A stretch of 64,000 nucleotides of DNA from Pseudogymnoascus destructans. Its lineage: Eukaryota; Ascomycota; Leotiomycetes; Thelebolales; Thelebolaceae. The notes below the pieces were generated by a model. It had not been told where the DNA came from and did no database searches. It saw only the letters and a list, made by a program, of their open reading frames with translations. The position numbers and the translations under genes were made by a program. Below are positions 53,632 to 64,000 of this stretch, in pieces (positions within the stretch are counted from its first letter, which is position 1; each line of letters begins with the position of its first letter). Location of the stretch: the NCBI RefSeq assembly GCF_001641265.1, contig NW_020167534.1, positions 558,001 through 622,000 on the forward strand. The letters run 5' to 3'.

Positions 53632-55821
53632 GTTGATGATGGTATGAACGTCAGTTTAAAAGTATTGAGTGTAGTAAAGGATTATCTGAAGATCCAAAGG
53701 AACCTTTGATGGGAATTGTCGGTATAATTGTGGATGTGGGGGTTGGTTGTGTACGGGTTTCGAAAAGTTCTCAACATGGAAGTGGGCAGGGCGGCAATTT
53801 ATATGTTCTTCCCTCGCGAAAGTCTATCGACAGCAGATTCACAGATCACCTCGACGGATATATCGCGCTAACCCGCTTTGGGCCAGAAGTTAGCACCCTT
53901 CAAGGCCAAACAACACCAATATCAGCCAATCAGAGCCGAATACAGCCTTCCGCCGCTACAGATCACGCGGTAATTCCAACCGTGGCGTGGTTCAATCCTC
54001 GACGTCCCCTCCTCAATTTTGCCCACCCGCTCTCACCCACCACAGTCGGCTTTGGCATCGCCCACATTTTGGCATTTGTTGCGGATGGGAGAGAATCATC
54101 GTCAGATCGTGAATGCCATTTTAAAGACTCCGTGAATGTGTTGTGCGAAGCCCATATCTTTCCCAGAGCGATTCCCATTGATGCGCGTCTTCTAAGCCGC
54201 GATATGATAAAATGTGATAACTCCACGAGGCTGTGGAGGGGTTTGGCAGTCTGTCCAGCTCCACGACTTCGAACAGTTCAACGCTCAACGCCCAGTAAAC
54301 GGCCCAGTGATTCCCTTTTCATTGTATACTGCATCAGAACCTTTTCTTGAGGTCTTGCGATGAATTTAGACGAGTTTTTATGATGTCCTCGCTCGACGTG
54401 GTTGCGTTATCACAAAAGGGGATCTATGGTCGAAAATGAAGCAATTGTTGGAGCCTCTGAGATCGTGCTTCCATTCGGGCGCATTCAAACCACCAACCAC
54501 ACAACCATCCGATAAGTCCCAAAAATCATCGCAAATAACTAGTGAGTGTCTATTTCATACATTGCCGTTACAAAGAGAACATATATTACCTATACGTGCC
54601 GTCTACACTGCAGACAAAGTCTCGCTCTCTTTGATCGTGTCGCGATGTGGCCTCGTCTGGTTACCGATGGACAACTCTTCATGTCCCACCACCAAACATT
54701 CTCTATTCATTACAAAAAGCAAGGAATACTATTCTATTACCAGTCATAACTATTTCAAGTGAATTTTGGCATATTGTATGAGGGCTAAGACTTCTTCTAT
54801 TCCATTCACTACAGTTGTCGTTTCTTTGGTCGCATTACTACATCGTGATTCGCGTCACTCATACCATCAACAGAATCTGCACATTCTTTTCAGAGACTTT
54901 AGAATAAACTACAGTTTGATAGTGTCTGCTGAATGAATACATTTGAAAGGATGTATCTACTTAATATCCTGCTATTCCCCCCTCTCCTTTTATTTTAGTT
55001 GGGAGTGGGTGTTCGTCGTTATCTCTCATGTTACAAATACAACGTTAATGATGGCGATGAAGATGAAGATGACGACGCCCTTGAACTCCAGGCACACGCG
55101 ATGCCATTCCAATTGTTGGTTTCTGTCTTGCAATTGCTTATAAATATACCACCACGAGATACAAACACGATGCTTCTTGTCACAATGTCGACGAGACAAC
55201 TGCGTTGGCAACGATCTATCTCACCGACTGCTACGACTGGTATCCCCAACTCCCAACGTTTCAAAAGCACTGGACAGCCTCTAGTTCTATTGCTATCTTC
55301 TTGAAAAGTTCGCAATAAATGTATTATTATTTCCTTGGTTCCTTGACTGGGATAGTGCAGAAGACTTCCACGAGTAACTTCTAGGAGTAACTCCCAAACC
55401 AAGTCTCAGCCTAGTTCTTCCCTCTCAGGCTCTAAAGATGGAGGTGCGGAATCTCTACATGCATTAGTATTTATAACTTACTTAAAAACTCAATACGATT
55501 CCTTTGAAAAAAGCAATCATCACACAAATCCTTCGGAAAATCACATTACTTGGCGCTGTGCCTCATAAACAAGTAGTATCGTCATCCATCAACAGATTCA
55601 TCAAAAATGTCATCCATTTAGCAGTATATGCTCATATGAAGCCTAAAGCCTTCCTACTCAAAGAGCCTAGTTAATATACCACACCCACCCCCCCCGTTCG
55701 CCACCAACGCCAAAAGCAAACCATTTACCAACCGCCATCCCATGCAATGCAAATACCAAACCCTGTATCACCCCCCCCCTTCCCGGCATCGACTCGCGTC
55801 AACAAGTGTTTGACGAACCGC
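53632..55821. other. Intergenic region between histone H1 and FEN1
   Basis: 2.2 kb. The first 350 bp are the H1 promoter, with CCAAT at 53926-53930 and 53936-53940. A 214-codon frame at 53706..54350 has no recognisable domain and overlaps this promoter, so it is not called. 54360-55800 is ordinary AT-rich sequence in which I see no gene. Confidence 0.6.
53926..53940. promoter_or_regulatory. Pair of CCAAT boxes upstream of histone H1
   Basis: CCAAT occurs twice within 15 bp (CACCAATATCAGCCAATCAG), about 300 bp before the H1 start. CCAATCA is the preferred form for the Hap/CBF complex. An ACGCG word follows at about 53965. Confidence 0.45.
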
Positions 55822-57176
55822 CTAAGAGTTCATCTTCGGCTTCGCCTTACTCGCCTTACTAGACTTCTTATCCTCCTTCGCCTTCTTCCTCTTCTCCTCC
55901 GCTTTCTCCTCATTCTTCCTCTTTAGGTTCTTGATCTCCGCCTCCGTCTTAGGGATCGGCTTGAAGAAACCCTCTAGTCTCGCCTGCTGGCTCGACTTCA
56001 GGTTCTTCTGGAGCTTCGCGATCCCGCCACGGACTCTCTCTTCGGAAAATGCGTTTTCGACGACGAGGAATTTGATGAGCCCTTCGACGTCGGGCTGCTC
56101 CCACTTGAAGTCACACTCTGCGTGGTCTGCGGGCCGCACGTCGGGGTTGAAGAAGAGCTCGCGCGCGTCGGCGTACGGCCAGTCTTCGGGGATGGTATAT
56201 TTGTTCTTACCATCGTTGTTTATCCACTCGACAACCTTCTCGAGGGATCCGTGTTCACGAATCATTTTGAGGGCCGTGTTGGGACCGATCTTGGGGATGG
56301 GATCGAGGTAATCGCAACCAAGAAGGATGCAGAGATCGACAAACTGGACGATAGGTCAGTATTCGAGGGCTAAAGGAGCTAGAGGTGGATAGAGAGTGGT
56401 AGTACCTGCTTGCGGTCCATGCCCAGACCTTCGAGGACCTTGTCGACGTGGATTTCTTGGATAGGCTCCTTCCGCGCCTCGCTGAAAGTAAGATGGCGGA
56501 TGAGGATCGGCGAGTCAAAGCACAGCGTGTCCATATCCTCACTTGCAGCAGCATACACCTTCCCAGCCCGCGCCAGCACCGCACACTGCGCCTCTGCCTC
56601 AGTTGGCGCAATGATATATGGGATGCCCATCAGCTTAAGGAGCTGTTGGCACTCCGCATTATGCTGTCTAGACACCCTAACCGTGCGCCTAGAAAACTTC
56701 TCCACATCCTCAGCTGTCCCCGTTTCCTTCGCCTCTTCGAGTCCCTCGGTCGCTTCTGCCTTGCGAGCGAATCGTTTGGCGAGTTCGCCGGACTTGAGTT
56801 TTGGTGGTGCGCCATCGAAGACGTAGACGGGTTTGATTCCGTTGTCGACGATGCGGAGGGTGCGGTAGAACATGCCTAGGAGATGGGAGGTGGTTTCTCC
56901 GGACTCGTTCATCAGTTGCTGGCCCTCTGAGCGGACGGCGATGAGGAAGGAGTAGATTGACATGGAGCTGTAGTCGGGTATGAGGTTAGACTTAATCGAC
57001 GAGAGAAAACACGGGTTGCCTACGCATCCTGTAGAATGTTAGCTAGTGCAAGATGTGAGAGATTGAGCAAGCCGTACAATTGCCACTTTCCGCCCGAATT
57101 GGTTTTTGATCTCGCCCTCCTTGATGGCCTGAGGGGCTTCATCGCGGATGATCGAGAAGAGCTGCTTAATACCCAT
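55822..57176 (-). CDS. RAD27: Flap endonuclease 1 (FEN1/Rad27)
   Basis: Four exons: 57176..57078, a 5-nt microexon 57028..57024 (GATGC), 56967..56406 and 56343..55822, giving 395 aa. Exon 1 reads MGIKQLFSIIRDEAPQAIKE to FGRKVAI; the microexon supplies Asp34 and two bases of Ala35; exon 3 continues SMSIYSFLIAVRSEGQQLMN. This restores the invariant VAIDASMSIY motif with catalytic Asp34. Other metal ligands are in VYVFDGAPPKLKSGELAKR, APTEAEAQCAVLARAG and ASEDMDTLCFDSP; exon 4 gives FVDLCILLGCDYLDPIPKIG. A PCNA-binding box (QARLEGFF) lies near 343, followed by a basic tail. FEN1 removes 5' flaps from Okazaki fragments and acts in base excision repair. Three ACGCG/CGCGT words lie 135-180 bp upstream. 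Confidence 0.96.
57024..57028 (-). other. 5-nt microexon of FEN1
   Basis: On the coding strand the context is CATTCTACAG|GATGC|GTAGGC. The flanking introns are 49 nt (57029..57077) and 56 nt (56968..57023), both with CTAAC branch points. Only inclusion keeps frame and restores Asp34-Ala35. Confidence 0.88.
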
Positions 57177-57893
57177 GGTGACGTTGCCTCTGGGTAGGAC
57201 GTTAAGTGTCTTTGCGCCGTAAATTTCAGCAATAAGCTTGTCGGGTTTCGAGGTCTGGGAGGGCGTTTTTTGTGCAGAGAAATTTATTTGACCTCGAGAT
57301 CTTTTGGATGCGCGTCCCACGTTAATGACGTTCAGACGCGATAGGTTAACGCGACGAACATTATCTGTAGGCACCCCTGCTTAATTAGCTATGCCTGAGG
57401 CATCGAATCAACTCGAAGTGTGGGGGAGAGTTGGAGTGGACAATCGGCCTTTGAGGATTCTCAAAGGCCGTTTTATGTTCAAGCTGATCTGACGAGGGTA
57501 ACAACCCATGAATTAGGTACAGCATAATTAATATATACGTTTTAGCAAACTCTATTACATTATATTAGACCGATAGTAAAACATCGGGTGAAGTCGAGTG
57601 ATATTAACCTCTCGCCGAGGTACAGATTAGTGTTTCTTGCGGTGGTCACTGCCGAGAGGCCTCCCCCACTAAGCCGCCAACCCGCCAACCCACTAACCCC
57701 CAACAGCCAACGAACTAAAACCCACCTCCGCTCCCTCGCACCTCCCATCTCCCGTCTCCCTCCCCACGAACACGAACGGCCACTAGCATCAATAACCGCT
57801 GCTAGCCAGGAGTCGAAGCCCAGGGATATATAAGTAAAGACAACCTACCTGTGCTGTTAATATATTTCATATTACAGCTCCTCAGCTTACAAG
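57177..57893. promoter_or_regulatory. Divergent promoter region of FEN1 and glutaryl-CoA dehydrogenase
   Basis: 717 bp. Near FEN1, CGCGT at 57311-57315 and ACGCG at 57336-57340 and 57349-57353 form a cluster of three MCB-like cores within 43 bp. A C-rich stretch at 57660-57760 and an AT-rich one at 57520-57570 follow. No gene is seen. Confidence 0.5.
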
Positions 57894-59284
57894 ATGTTCA
57901 AGCCCCTTGTCCGATTCTCTGGAAAGCAATTGGCGGCTGCTTCGCGGCCGTCAGTTAGAGCCTATGCTGCTGCCGCAGCTGCTCCAAAATACCAATGGAC
58001 TGATCCACTAGGCTCCCAGAACCTCCTCACCGAGGAGGAATTGGCAGTTTCGGAGACGGCAGAGTCATATTGCCAGGAGCAATTGATGCCCAGGGTCCTT
58101 CGTAAGTGCTGTAGCTTTCCTGGAACCAAGCGTCCATAGCTAACTCCCTGACAGAAGCATATCGCAATGAGGACTTCGACAGGAACATTTTACAAGAGAT
58201 GGGAGAGCTTGGCCTGCTTGGATCCACTATCCAGGGCTACGACTGCGCCGGCGTGTCCAGCGTCGCGTCTGGACTTATCACAAGGGCAGTGGAGCGAGTG
58301 GACAGTGGATACAGGTCGGCAATGTCTGTCCAGTCATCCCTAGTTATGGGACCTATATACGAGCACGGAACACAAGAGCTGAAGGATAAATTCCTCCCGT
58401 CACTGGCGAAGGGGAAGTGGGTTGGTGCATTTGGCTTGACAGAGCCAAACCATGGCAGTGACCCAGGATCCATGGAGACTGTCGCGAAGCCGCATCCAAC
58501 GAAGAAGGGATACTATTCGCTTTCAGGATCGAAGACGTGGATCAGCAACTCGCCAATCGCTGACGTATTCATTATCTGGGCCAAGCTTCAGGAGACGGGT
58601 AAGATCAGAGGGTTCGTTGTTGAGAGATCCCAATGCCCCGCTGGTACTTTGGAGACGCCGGCAATCAAGAACAAGAACGGCCTGAGAGCATCGATAACGG
58701 GTATGATTCAACTCGATAACTGCCCAGTGCCACAAGAAAACATGTTCCCTGAGGTCGAAGGGTTAAGAGGTCCGTTTTCTTGCCTGAATAGTGCGCGATA
58801 TGGCATAGCGTGGGGAGTGATGGGGGCCTTGGAGGACTGCATCGATAGAGCGAGGACATACTCCCTCGAGAGGACGCAATTCAAGGGCAATCCGCTTGCC
58901 AAATACCAGCTCATCCAGAAGAAGCTCGCAGATGCCTCGACTGATGCTGCCTTTGGTATCCTGGCAAGTATCCAGGTTGGTAGGCTAAAGGACGAAGGCA
59001 AGGCGGCGCCAGAGATGATCAGTATGATCAAGAGACAGAACTGCGACCGTGCTCTGGCAAATTCTAGGACTCTGCAAGAAATCTTGGGTGGCAATGCCGC
59101 CAGCGATGAATACCATATTGGGAGGCACGTGGCCAACCTCTTTGTGACTCAAACATATGAAGGGCAAAGCGACATTCATGGTAAGCTGACAAATCCGATT
59201 ATAGATTCCGTGGAGATTTTACTGACAATTGCCACAGCCCTGATTCTCGGAAGAGCCATCACGGGTGTTCAAGCATTTGCATAG
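57894..59284 (+). CDS. Mitochondrial glutaryl-CoA dehydrogenase
   Basis: Exons 57894..58101, 58155..59180 and 59238..59284, giving 426 aa. MFKPLVRFSGKQLAAASRPS then VRAYAAAAA is a mitochondrial presequence. The acyl-CoA dehydrogenase body has WTDPLGSQNLLTEEELAVSE, GELGLLGSTIQGYDCAGVSS, YRSAMSVQSSLVMGPIYEHG, GAFGLTEPNHGSDPGSMET (FAD loop), SGSKTWISNSPIADVFIIWA and LNSARYGIAWGVMGALEDCI. The catalytic Glu is in TYEGQSDIH, which splices to ALILGRAITGVQAFA. The 57-nt last intron (GTAAGC...GCCACAG) is in frame and stop-free; retention would insert 19 residues right after the active-site loop. The enzyme oxidises and decarboxylates glutaryl-CoA to crotonyl-CoA in lysine and tryptophan breakdown. Confidence 0.95.
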
Positions 59285-59969
59285 GAAAAATATGTAGATA
59301 AACCCCCAATAATTTGCTAATATCCCGATTTCCTGTACTGTAACTTATGTTGCCAGGCTGCGGGACATCTGAGGGGCTAGTTCCCTCGTGACCAATATTA
59401 CCCTATTCGGTTGCCGGCCAGACAGTCAAAAGGATGTATTAATCTCTCGTGGTGCAGGACATTATGTACGATAGATAAAAAGGCACAGATTCGTAAGGCT
59501 GATGAAACCTTTGCCGTGGATTGAATAATCACTTTAATAACTAGGTAAGTGAATTTTAATAGTAGGCCGTAGATCCATGTAGAAAGTAAATCATTCGACG
59601 GCGACCTATAGGCGCCGATTGTTGGATCGGGAGGCGTGAGGCGAGCCTGGACGCTAAATCCGTTTTCTCTCTGTTGGCAAGCCGCCCATTCTTCGGCTCC
59701 GACAACATCACCGCAACTTCCCCTATACCAACTCATCACATCTCGAGGTACTTCTTGTCACCTCAACAATATCATCGTGAATCTTGCGATTCCCATAAAT
59801 CCATAGGTACGCCATGTCAGCCTGAGCTCAGCCTTATTTCATTGCCTCAGCTCCCTCTCGCCTTTTCGACGCTAACCGCCATAGCCTGAATCGTTTCCCG
59901 CTCACAGTCCTACTTCCTCGTCACCACGACACTGAACGAACACCCTCATAGTCTCACACAAAAGTCGTC
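59285..59969. other. Intergenic region between the dehydrogenase and UBC4
   Basis: 685 bp: 3' flank, then the UBC4 promoter with a C/T-rich leader (59870-59960). No gene or repeat is recognised. Confidence 0.55.
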
Positions 59970-60852
59970 ATGGCGCTCAAGAGAATTAACAAGGAACTGA
60001 GCGATCTCGGCCGGTATGTGCATCACATCGTGAATGTCTACTTTATCCTTTTAGCCCCTGCGGGGCCGTCGGCCCAAACGCGGGGTCGTCAAATGGACAT
60101 CGTGGATACCACCAACAATCGTCTTGACACCGAACTCTGGCTTACATTTGTGTTACAGTGATCCCCCGTCCTCGTGCTCGGCTGGACCTATTGGAGATGA
60201 TTTGGTTTGTGCCCATCTATCTCGATTCTTACGACCGTTGGCCCCTGGCCCGCTATCTTCACGGAGACATGCGCCGATTTGGTCATCAAAATTGAAGAAT
60301 TCGAACTGACTTAAATCTATCAATAGTTCCACTGGCAGGCAACTATTATGGGACCTGTAAGTATATTCCAATCGAAATTCTTGCGAAACTGCCTGCGTCG
60401 ATATACCACGGCCAGACCTAAATCTGGTCGAGATGCATCAGGCGATGACGAGATCTGTAACTAACGCAATAAACAGTCCGATTCGCCATACTCCGGAGGT
60501 GTATTCTTCTTAGCCATCCACTTCCCAACAGACTACCCATTCAAGCCTCCGAAGGTCAACTTCACAACCCGCATCTACCACCCTAATATCAACTCCAACG
60601 GCAGCATCTGTCTAGACATCCTCAGGGACCAATGGAGCCCGGCTCTTACCATCTCCAAAGGTATGATTTGACACGCAGCATATAGCTATTGGCATAATAC
60701 TGACAGCTTCAGTTCTGCTTTCCATCTGCTCCATGTTGACGGACCCCAACCCGGATGACCCACTTGTCCCAGAGATCGCACACGTCTACAAGACCGATCG
60801 TGCCAGGTACGAGGCCACGGCAAGGGAGTGGACCCGCAAGTACGCTATCTAG
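59970..60852 (+). CDS. UBC4: Ubiquitin-conjugating enzyme E2, Ubc4/Ubc5 type
   Basis: Five exons: 59970..60013, 60159..60204, 60327..60356, 60477..60660, 60713..60852, giving 147 aa, standard for Ubc4. The join reads MALKRINKELSDLGR, DPPSSCSAGPIGDDL, FHWQATIMGP, SDSPYSGGVFFLAIHFPTDY, PFKPPKVNFTTRIYHPNINS, NGSICLDILRDQWSPALTIS, KVLLSICSMLTDPNPDDPLV and RYEATAREWTRKYAI. Catalytic Cys85 is in NGSICLDIL, with the HPN motif before it. Ubc4/5 enzymes feed many RING and HECT ligases in turnover of abnormal and short-lived proteins. Exon 3 is only 30 nt. One intron donor is GTTTGT, a weaker form; the others are GTATGT, GTAAGT and GTATGA. Confidence 0.97.
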
Positions 60853-62603
60853 ATGGCTGATGGGGGATATTCTCTACTCGCGTTTATGGATTAGCTGGCG
60901 CAACTGTTCCTGTCAACACATTCGGTCTGGTTATGCATGCCTCTAGGGCAAGGAGTGAGCAAGTTGTGGACTTCAACGAAGACGGGTCGCGGTGGATGTT
61001 ACGTTCAGTGATGGGATCAGGGAGGCTAAATGATCTTGCGCCGGCAGACTTTAATCTTCCAAATTCGCAATTAAAACATCACTGAACTTTATGGCCTGTT
61101 TGCAAGGGGGAGATTTCCGAGGAGTGTAACATGCCTGGGTACTGTGAGGTGTGCAAATGGGATGGTGGTATGTCGTTGAAGGGAAATGGTAGTGATTCGA
61201 GTTTAATATATTCGATATTATATCTCTTTTTTGTGATTCCTAATCGCTGTGACCCCTTGGCCTATACGACGGCTAGACCTTTAGTATGAAGCACCATACT
61301 CTTTGTAGTTTGAGCCGCAGATAAAATAATGAAGCAAATAGTCAATCTCAACCTAAACCTACCTCTACGCCCTGCAATAGCGGTGGACTACTCTCGTTTA
61401 AACCGTCTGCGATCCACTCCTCATATGGGATTAACCATGGGCGAGCTGGTGGAGCTCCGGCACCATCAACAGCACCTCTCCTATTGTAGACTCCGTCGAC
61501 TCTCCTTTATCTGCCGGTCTAGGTCGTAACCTGTGGGGCCGTACCCTCCGGAAAACCCCAAGGCTTCTCCGAAGACGCTGACGATTGTCCCGGCCACACA
61601 GAGAGGCAACAAACCGGATGAACTACTAACACCAACAAGTGTTGCAGATAGGGTTGCAGATAGGGTTGCGAAAGACGTTAACAGTCTGGATTCCTGTCGG
61701 TGTTTTAGGGTCTTCAGCGGCTCACCAGTTGGCAAGGATAACAAGACCCGGCTTTGTGTGGATGTCGGCGATCTAGGCGTTGTCTGTATCAAGATCGTGT
61801 CACACCCATGTCACGAAACCGCACCTCAAACAAAACCCCCAGCCGCCGCCATGCAATCCTCCCTTGACCCCAAACGGGCCAATTGAAAGCTGCCCGCGCT
61901 ACACATGAGCTTCGGCGAATTGTTGCACAGACGTAGCCAAGTGCTTGGGAATTCGCATCGCCGACGAAAAATAAGCTGATACGAGTGAGAGAACGCTCAA
62001 GCCCGTGGCACCGCCGCGACTGAGAGCTCGCGATAGTGGGCCTCTCAGCCTGTCAATGTGCCAGCGGCTTGTTGCAGATGCCCCGCTGAGCTCCCAGCTT
62101 CTCAGGCCCCACTGGGATGTGACCCTGAAGCGGCCATCTGGGCCATGGGAGCGAGGCACTGATGTTTCGACCATGGGAGTCGGCAGTGGCGCCGGTGCCG
62201 GTGCCGACTCCCTAATCTTGAGACGAGAAGGGCTGTGGATTACTACTTCCCGTACTAGTCCTTCTTAGAGGTAGGTCCTTTTTCATGTTGCGGGCGCATA
62301 AAGTGTCACATTCTTTCCTTGCTCGTTCAGTTCACTGTTTGCGTGCCTCTTTTTCTCCTCTTTGGCCTTGCCTGTAATCATTATATACAGTGGCGCCTAA
62401 GCAGGCTTCGTCGTTCATTTCTTCATAGGCTGGCCCCTACTTTGACAACCTAAACCAATCTCTCAGCTGGCTCTGACGACATTTTGTATATACTATAAAC
62501 TCTAATACCGCATCTGGCACTCGAATTTCGATTAAGAAGAGAGGGATACAGGCGACCAGATAATTTAGGGGCATATCGAGCGAAGGCTCCAACACAGGAA
62601 GCG
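60853..62603. other. Intergenic region between UBC4 and the NADPH oxidase
   Basis: 1.75 kb. It has a small repeat of GTTGCAGATAGG at about 61643-61668 and a GC-rich part at 62000-62210 with GGTGCCGGTGCCG. Open frames here have no recognisable domain. A long leader for the NOX gene is likely. Confidence 0.6.
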
Positions 62604-64000
62604 ATGTCTAGAAACCCTTATGCTTTGGAGGAGGATAGGCCGTCCGAGAAATCACGATGGCCACCATTGACGAGGATGTTAATGTCTGGAGAGATAAATG
62701 CGGAGGCGAAGAGGCAATACAACTGGAAAGAGCAATATAACAAGTGGATGGTCAACGAAGGATACAGGCGATTGTATGTGTGTGCCCTATAGCCTTCGGA
62801 CAAACTGCTAATATCATGATAGTTTCGTCTTCGTCTTTGCAGCCATCCACGCAATGGTCTTCGCCTTCGGTTTCATGAATTACCAATTGAAGGACAGTTT
62901 ACAAAATGGGAGAGATACGTTTGGATTCACATACCCAATTGCCAGAGCAGCAGCTCTAGTCCTGCATTTCGACATTGCAGTGATCCTGTTCCCCGTCTGC
63001 AGAACACTTATATCACTGGCACGCAAAACGCCACTAAATGGCATTATCCAATTCGACAAGAATATTACCTTCCACAAGATGACGGCGTGGTCGATTGTCT
63101 TCTTTTCATGGGTGCATACAATAGCACATTGGAACAACTTCGCTCAGATAGCAGCAAAGAACAACCTCGGATTCGTTGGGTTCCTATTGGCGAACTTCGC
63201 GACAGGTCCAGGTTGGTCCGGATATGTCATGTTGACCGCCCTCATGGCTATGGCCATCACGTCGATAGAGAAGTATCGGAGGGCGAATTTTGAGCGTTTC
63301 TGGTACACGCATCATCTCTTCGTCGTCTTCTTCCTCTTCTGGTCTATCCACGGCGCGTTCTGCATGATCAAACCCGACTTCGCGCCATTCTGCGTGGCCA
63401 TCGGCTCCTCTGCCATCGGCGTCTTCTGGCAATACTGGATGTACGGCGGATACATCTATCTTGCGGAACGAATTGCTCGCGAGATTCGTGGGAAACACAA
63501 GACGTACATCTCCAAGGTCGTCCAGCACCCTAGCAACGTCTGCGAGATTCAGATCAAGAAGGAACATACCAAGACCAGGGCAGGACAATACATCTTCTTC
63601 TGCTGCCCCGAGGTGAGCCTATGGCAGTACCACCCCTTCACCCTTACCAGCGCACCTGAAGAGGATTACATCTCCATCCACATCCGCATGGTCGGCGACT
63701 TCACCAAAGCCGTCGGCAAAGCCCTCGGCTGCGAAGTCGACCGACCCCGCGGCGGCGGCGCCAAAAAAGACGCCTCCCAAGTCGTAGGCGTCAACAAAAG
63801 CAGCCCCGACGCAATCTCCGTGGACCCCGCCCTCCGCCGCGTCCTACCCCGCGTCTACATCGACGGCCCCTTCGGCAGCGCTTCGGAAGACGTCTTCAAA
63901 TACGAGACCGCCGTCCTGGTCGGCGCCGGCATCGGCGTCACACCCTTCGCGTCAATCCTCAAGAGCATCTGGTACCGCATGAACTACCCGCAGAAGAAGA
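62604..64000 (+). CDS. noxB: NADPH oxidase catalytic subunit, NoxB (Nox2) type, 3' part cut by the window edge
   Basis: Exons 62604..62773 and 62823..64000, still open at the edge. The intron is 49 nt (GTATGT...CATGATAG). The start MSRNPYALEEDRPSEKSRWP gives a soluble head of about 55 residues before the first membrane helix (FFVFVFAAIHAMVFAFGFMN). Haem-ligand histidines lie in FHKMTAWSIVFFSWVHTIAH and RFWYTHHLFVVFFLFWSIHG. The FAD-binding motif is YHPFTLTSAPEEDY and the NADPH-binding loop GAGIGVTPFASILKS. The enzyme passes electrons across the membrane to make superoxide, used in fungal development and host penetration. The long head and NYQLKDSLQNGRDTFGFTYP argue for NoxB rather than NoxA; no EF-hand is seen, so not NoxC. 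Activity would need p67phox-like NoxR and Rac, not in this window. Confidence 0.93.

Noticed and set aside
53706..54350. 214-codon frame upstream of histone H1
   Set aside because: It covers the likely H1 promoter with two CCAAT boxes, and the translation shows no domain or usual composition.
61329..62270. Several 66-117 codon frames between UBC4 and NOX
   Set aside because: Low complexity, no conserved motif, mutually overlapping on both strands.
1..64000. Secondary-metabolite, defence or CRISPR-like system
   Set aside because: All recognised genes are housekeeping or cell-biology genes of a fungus; no synthase core genes, effector cassette or spaced-repeat array is present.

Overview
The window is nuclear DNA of a filamentous ascomycete (Pezizomycotina). 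Introns are short (about 46-172 nt) with GT(A/G)NGT donors and CTAAC/CTGAC-like branch points. Genes are dense on both strands, and the gene set (SKT5 with Sel1 repeats, fungal NADPH oxidase, CWH43, LEE1-type CCCH protein, IMG2, TMA16) is fungal. The class is not decided by the sequence; Leotiomycetes is a guess from the look of the SWI1 and NOX proteins. All gene calls come from reading translations and splice sites by eye, with no database search.

Layout. 0-7.8 kb: 5' part of CWH43 (-, running off the left edge), UTP6 (+), a 2.9 kb AT-rich stretch of decayed tandem repeats, eIF3e (-), and mitochondrial ribosomal protein mL49/IMG2 (+). 8.9-12.1 kb: SWI1, the ARID subunit of SWI/SNF. 12.1-14.7 kb: a gene-free region packed with different microsatellites and minisatellites. 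14.7-24.8 kb: an EVE-domain THYN1-like protein, an unknown coiled-coil protein with 14-residue repeats, TSR4, the chitin synthase activator SKT5, and HOP2. 24.8-27.4 kb: gene-poor with simple repeats. 27.4-44.9 kb: a CCCH zinc-finger protein, CHL1 helicase, ribosomal protein L28 (uL15), CDC7 kinase, condensin CND1, MAM33, TMA16 and EXO1. 46-57 kb: an Ariadne RBR ubiquitin ligase, the PI4P 5-kinase MSS4, linker histone H1 and FEN1/RAD27. 57.9-64 kb: glutaryl-CoA dehydrogenase, ubiquitin-conjugating enzyme UBC4, and a NADPH oxidase (NoxB type) cut by the right edge.

Two themes link the genes. Many act in S phase and genome stability: HOP2, CHL1, CDC7, CND1, EXO1, histone H1 and FEN1 lie within about 33 kb, and several have ACGCG (MBF-like) cores upstream. 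Others serve ribosome biogenesis and translation (UTP6, eIF3e, mL49, TSR4, L28, TMA16). The cell-surface genes are CWH43, SKT5, MSS4 and NOX. No operon, mobile element, CRISPR array or obvious secondary-metabolite cluster is present.

The most notable observations are: a 5-nt microexon in FEN1 that carries the catalytic Asp34; a GC-AG intron inside the CDC7 glycine loop; a 12-nt last exon that creates the CaaX box of SKT5; a perfect 30-bp hairpin overlapping the CHL1 stop codon; an (REEV)n tail on MSS4; and a degenerate tandem array of about 172 bp. I see no clearly new multi-gene system.
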